A stretch of 64,000 bases of DNA from Prostheceraeus crozeri (Eukaryota > Platyhelminthes > Polycladida > Euryleptidae), in the NCBI GenBank assembly GCA_907163375.1, contig CAJQUW010005315.1:134001-198000 (forward strand). Direction: 5' to 3'. Both the position numbers and the translations under genes were made by a program. The notes below the pieces were generated by a model, which worked only from the letters and a program-made list of their open reading frames with translations, was not told the origin of the DNA and searched no databases. Below, one piece after another: positions 60,168 to 64,000 of this stretch (position 1 is its first letter; every line of letters starts with the position of its first letter).

Positions 60168-60510
60168 CAGTCGAAGCTCGTTAATTCGGACACGGAAGAC
60201 TTCGGTCAATTAAGATCATACGGCCGCGGTTTTTTTTTTGTATATTTGGCGGCTTATATAAGTTGCTTTTGAATTCAGACTTTCAATAAATAATTACAGA
60301 CTTTCAATCCTACCAGCCGCACCAGTGGCTCGTAGCTCAGTTGGTTAGAGCACAGGTCTGGTTAACTAACCTTGGTCGTAGGTTCGAATCCTACCAGCCG
60401 CACATCTTTTGCATGGCAATCTGATCTATCGTGTATTTAATCTCATTGTTGTTAATAATTAAGAGATAGAAAACCTGGTATTTATGCTCTTAATTATCGA
60501 GCTTTGACTG
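60168..60510. mobile_element. pogo/Tigger-like miniature element containing a tRNA-derived insert
   Basis: Begins CAGTCGAAGCTCGTTAATTC and ends TTAATTATCGAGCTTTGACTG; the complement of the right end gives CAGTCAAAGCTCGATAATT, a Tigger/pogo-type terminal repeat. It matches the 173-bp copy at 62237-62409 (no tRNA insert) at both ends. The central part (about 60305-60460) is a tRNA-derived repeat with its tail. AGACTTTCAAT is repeated directly before the insert (about 60278 and 60297). Confidence 0.75.
60306..60402 (+). repeat. tRNA-derived (Thr-like) repeat with tandem tRNA 3' fragment
   Basis: The core 60325-60402 has a perfect A box (TAGCTCAGTTGG) and B box (GGTTCGAATCC), a paired T arm (GTAGG/CCTAC) and a nearly complete acceptor stem (GTGGCT/AGCCGC with one extra base). 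A 4-nt insertion expands the anticodon loop, so it is not a functional tRNA gene. Directly upstream (60306-60323) lies AATCCTACCAGCCGCACCA, the 3' end of another unit finishing in CCA. The tail CACATCTTTTGCAT is shared with 35862 onwards. Confidence 0.72.
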
Positions 60511-60820
60511 CAAAATACTTTGCACAGCGTTGGCGCTAACTGATGGTTCGCTGCAATGAGATAAAGTCAATTCTGGCGACGTGACATTAGACGGGCAAAA
60601 TCAATCAATGCGGCATGTAAAAACCAATGAAACAGATTAAGTTAACAAAGGACTTTAATTGAATATCTTTAATAAGAAGGAAACACCGTTGTACTCTTAT
60701 TAAAGATATTCAATTAAAGTCCTTTGTTAACTTAATCTGTTTCATTGGTTTTTACATTCCGTATTGATTGATTTTGCCCGTCTAATGTCACGTCGCCAGA
60801 ATTGAATCGAGCTTTGACTG
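60496..60820. mobile_element. Foldback unit with near-perfect 109-bp arms
   Basis: Arms 60568-60676 and 60696-60804 are reverse complements with only two mismatches (in the ATGCGGCATG segment) and a 19-nt loop. The unit is bounded by direct copies of ATCGAGCTTTGACTG at 60496-60510 and 60806-60820, the pogo-like terminal sequence. So the hairpin lies between two right-hand ends of pogo-like type, followed by TA. It could be a foldback element or a hairpin-RNA source. No transcript evidence is visible. Confidence 0.85.
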
Positions 60821-61755
60821 TATGTACAAATTCATTTTTATACTGATTTGTGCACAGATATTCTGCTATTACTGTCCTGTTTCATCTACCGCTTTATCTT
60901 TACTGCGTTGACAGCCATGTTGATATGCATTGAATTTTCGGAACTTAGCAATGTACAGTCTGCCCTGACGATACGGCCTACATGGTCTTGATATAATCCC
61001 TTGCTTTACATACAACAGGATTTCAAAGAGCTTCTCAAATTATCATCAGACATCCTACCGTGTTCTCAGTAGATATTCTGTTTCTAACAAATGAAACGGA
61101 AGCGCTGAATTATTTATGAATTCTAAAATCTTCGGTTATTGATTAAGCCTCTCTATAATACAGAGTGGATTACATTACAAACGACCGTGTCCTTAATCAG
61201 CTTTAATCTCGAACGTAATAATATCCTCCTATGTATAATTGTAATATTTGATATTGCTCGATCGATCAATTTTTCAGTCTCTTCGTGAGATTTTATTACC
61301 AACCCAACAACATTTTAATGAAATCCGTTTCATATGCTTGGGATAGTATGCTGGCCTATAACACTCCTGATCGCCTCTCTGCAGACAAATATTTCCTTTT
61401 TATAATTGCAGGGTTATATGATCATCCAATTATGCCGTGTGAGTGATATTATCATTTTCTTATAAACATTAACATGAAATTATGAAGCAAGAGCTAAGGA
61501 AACAATTTCTAAAATTGTAATGATGTATAGGCTATTTCTAACAATGATATTACATAATCTTGAGAACCTTCTTTCATATTTCAGACGTTATGGTCTTCAG
61601 TCTTCGCGGAACTCGTCACTGCCTCCGAATGTTTCGGTTCTAATAGAGTGTTATTATTTTTCTATTAGTACATGGAACACTTAGTGGAGTGACACTATCG
61701 ACCTGCGTGAATAAAAATCTAAGGTAGGTTCAATAGTTTTCAGATTTATGCCACT

Positions 61756-61808
61756 TGCCACCCTTCTTGCGTTGTACTTTTTAGTAGTACAACGCAAGGG
61801 GGGTGGCA
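61756..61808. repeat. 23-bp hairpin
   Basis: 61756-61778 pairs with 61786-61808 across 23 positions with two G-T wobbles and a 7-nt loop; the inner core is CTTGCGTTGTACT. It sits in the Tc1-like copy 2 sequence, next to a GC-rich stretch with repeated GGCCCTCGA motifs (61826-61900). Confidence 0.75.
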
Positions 61809-62196
61809 TTTTTTTTGGAAAGTCAAGGGCTGGCCCTCGACTTTTTGACGACTTTTCGAGGGACTCGCCCTCGTCTTTTAGTCGTGGGCTGGCCCTCGAG
61901 GGTCCGCGGACATATTTTCTCGCGGGTGGTGACATTTATTTACCTCAAAAACTAGTGTTTTCTGCTTTTGTTGGGTAAATTTAAGGCCCTTCGAAGAAAT
62001 ATTCTGAAAATGAAAAAATCGCCACATTTAATTAAAAACAATTAATTCAACAACATTCAAATGATAGATCCGAAAATTCTCTTTCAGATGATTACAAATT
62101 TGTTGATATTTCTTAATAGCAAAAAAATTAGAAGGTGTTGAAAAATGTACGTGTCCGTAGATTTATACCAAGTTTAAAACTTGCTGTCGCGCACTG
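61757..62196 (-). mobile_element. Tc1/mariner-like end and body, copy 2
   Basis: On the minus strand it begins TA|CAGTGCGCGACAGCAAG at 62196 and runs parallel to copy 1 (55123 onwards) for about 160 bp. It then jumps to the GTGGCGATTTTTTCATTTTC block (61998-62025), lacking about 210 bp that copy 1 has between them. Further on it carries CCGCGAGAAAATATG and a repeated CCTCGA region. The far end is not resolved; the hairpin at 61756-61808 may belong to it. Confidence 0.6.
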
Positions 62197-62236
62197 TACA
62201 TATTTGAGTCTTAGGTCTACATATAGGCCTAGCCTA

Positions 62237-62409
62237 CAGTCGAAGCTCATTAATTCGGACACGGACAATCAAGACTTCGGTTAATTAATATCATAAAGCC
62301 TTGGCATTTTATATATTTGGCATACATAAACTGCTGTTTAATTAAGACAGTCGATAATTGAGACATTGAAAGCCTGATATTTATGGTCTTAATTACCAAG
62401 CTTTGACTG
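62237..62409. mobile_element. pogo/Tigger-like miniature element, 173 bp
   Basis: Starts TA|CAGTCGAAGCTCATTAATTC and ends AATTACCAAGCTTTGACTG. Same family as 60168-60510, without an insert. The left flank is TA as expected; the right flank reads CA, one change from TA. Confidence 0.75.
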
Positions 62410-62419
62410 CATTTCTATT

Positions 62420-64000
62420 ATCACATGCATGAACCTTCTTTCATCTGGGCCTTCTTTCATCTTAGTTTTCATTGCATCTTCCCATTTCAGTCAAACATGT
62501 TGACAAGCGCCTTCGTGGTAACGAGAGCTATTAAGTTATGAGCAGTTTGGAGTATAGCTAGGCTAAAGTCAAAACTGTAGTCAGCTTCTAATTGTGTGAA
62601 TGAGCTAAAAAATGTCGAAAGCAAGATATGTTTTTTCACTCACTCAGGTCTCAGAGGATATATCACAAAAGTTTTACTAGCAGATGAAAAATGATTTTGG
62701 ACATGCTCACGATAGTGCATAAAGATTGAAATTCATTTATTCATTGTCTACATCATGCTCGATCGTGCGTGTGCATTCTGTTAGAAGATCGCAAAATGAT
62801 AGCTTTTTGCCTTCGCACGAGATCGTGCATGACTAGATGGCCTACATGAATAGCTCAGCATGAATCAATGTTCAAAATGAAAGCTATCATTATACTCATT
62901 TCTATAATAAAAACAGACTGTTGGCAAGGTTCTCACAGCAGCAATTGATGATGCATGATTTTGAGATCTCCACATGCTGTTTTGAGGGTCTAAAAAGTGT
63001 GGCAATTATGGCTGATTTTATGCCTATTTCTGATAGACATGGATAAATTTGAACGTGTACGCGTATATAGCAATTGCGACTTTCATGAGGCAATATATGC
63101 AAGTCAGCTACCGTCGTTTAGTGGATAACTTGATGGCATTCTTGAATAAGTTGGCATTTGCTTGTTTAGATGAATATAAATGTACACGAATATCTAACAA
63201 TCATAAAACTTGATGTTTTTTTGACTTTAAAAAACTTAAAACTCAATTAGTAGAGGGCCTATTAAAAGATCTGAAAATCGATAGCACCGAATAGGCTATT
63301 TAAACAGAAATCTTTCGCAAATTAAGTGTAATTAAATTCTATATATATAGTATAAAATTATAATCAAATATCTATATATGTGCAAGAGTTAATGACACCA
63401 TTGAACAAAATATCGATGTTCTAATTTTTACCGTAGATGTCTGTATCACCAAAAATTGCACTATTTATAAGTTCTCATACACGCATGCATGCAAAATGTG
63501 TTGCGACCGCGAAGCAAAATTACAAACTTCATGCACCAAGTAGCTATCATCAATTTATATCCGCGTTACTTTTCACACACAGTGTTCAGTGTTTTCTTTT
63601 GCTTTCAGTTTAAAAAATTCATACTGGTGTAGTGTAGTCACTCTACAATTTTGATTGTAGTGAAATTTTATCATGAAGTTGTCCAACTTGGAGAATTTGT
63701 ATGTAGACATAGGCTTCAAATATATAGATATATGGTTTATATAATAAATTTGTAATATAAGGTTATGCAGTAAAATAGGCTATATATTATGCGACGGGCC
63801 AGTTCAAACTCTAGTCCTAATTTTGCGGAGCCCTGCTCTTATGTATCAACAATTCAACTTTCTAAATATATAGATATCAAGTGAAGAATATCAGTGCTTA
63901 GTTCAAAAGCTTAATGCAGCTAATCTAGAAAATTAAAACAACAAAGCTTATCAAAATTTCATTTTTATAAATTATATCTCATATATATATATAAAACCAT
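62420..64000. other. No gene seen
   Basis: A+T-rich sequence with short TATATA tracts (63350, 63720, 63980). No protein homology or paired repeats recognised. Confidence 0.45.

Noticed and set aside
60325..60402. Functional tRNA-Thr gene
   Set aside because: An extra base in the acceptor region and a 4-nt expansion of the anticodon loop, with a shared repeat tail, indicate a tRNA-derived repeat.

Overview
The window looks like A+T-rich nuclear DNA from an invertebrate animal. It carries spliced-type gene structure (polypyrimidine-AG acceptors, AATAAA signals), Penelope-like and non-LTR retroelements, many DNA-transposon remnants and tRNA-derived repeats, and no operons or bacterial-style gene packing. 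The recurring short motif AGGCCTA reminds me of marine invertebrate (for example echinoderm) DNA, but that is an impression and the phylum is not established.

Most of the sequence is layered transposable-element debris. From the left: an 857-bp terminal-inverted-repeat (TIR) element at 1295-2151 with an 8-bp target duplication; a PHD-finger ORF remnant near 3950; a 5.2-kb inverted duplication of a Penelope-like element (arms 4440-6822 and 7234-9617) whose spacer holds a hammerhead ribozyme; a piggyBac-like N-terminal scrap near 10100; a decayed two-ORF LINE (10670-14820) interrupted by a second, 354-bp copy of the first TIR family; a 522-bp TIR element at 20571-21092 with a twin at 46950-47471; mariner-like transposase debris near 24240-24960; LINE remnants at 31975-32697 and 44762-46385; hAT-type elements at 36802-37540 and 41170-42723; a 3.2-kb CACTA-like transposon at 56652-59880; and a cluster of pogo-like, tRNA-derived and hairpin repeats at 60168-62409.

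Two loci look most like real or recently real genes. First, a two-exon gene on the + strand (coding exons 21626-21820 and 33507-33617, joined across an 11.7-kb intron) would encode a 101-residue secreted peptide with a signal sequence, a KKR site and six cysteines. Its first three cysteine spacings match eclosion-hormone-type neuropeptides. Second, the 57728-59430 reading frame (one frameshift) encodes a zinc-knuckle protein of roughly 565 residues of a kind I cannot place in a named transposase family. It lies between long, diverged TIRs that begin CACTGG and are flanked by TTA, so it is probably the transposase of a CACTA-like element.

The elements give relative ages: TIR copies sit inside a LINE, inside another TIR element, and a tRNA-derived repeat sits inside a pogo-like element. 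The remaining long stretches (about 200-1280, 14830-20560, 25780-31970, 37550-40100, 48400-54900, 62420-64000) show no gene I can support.
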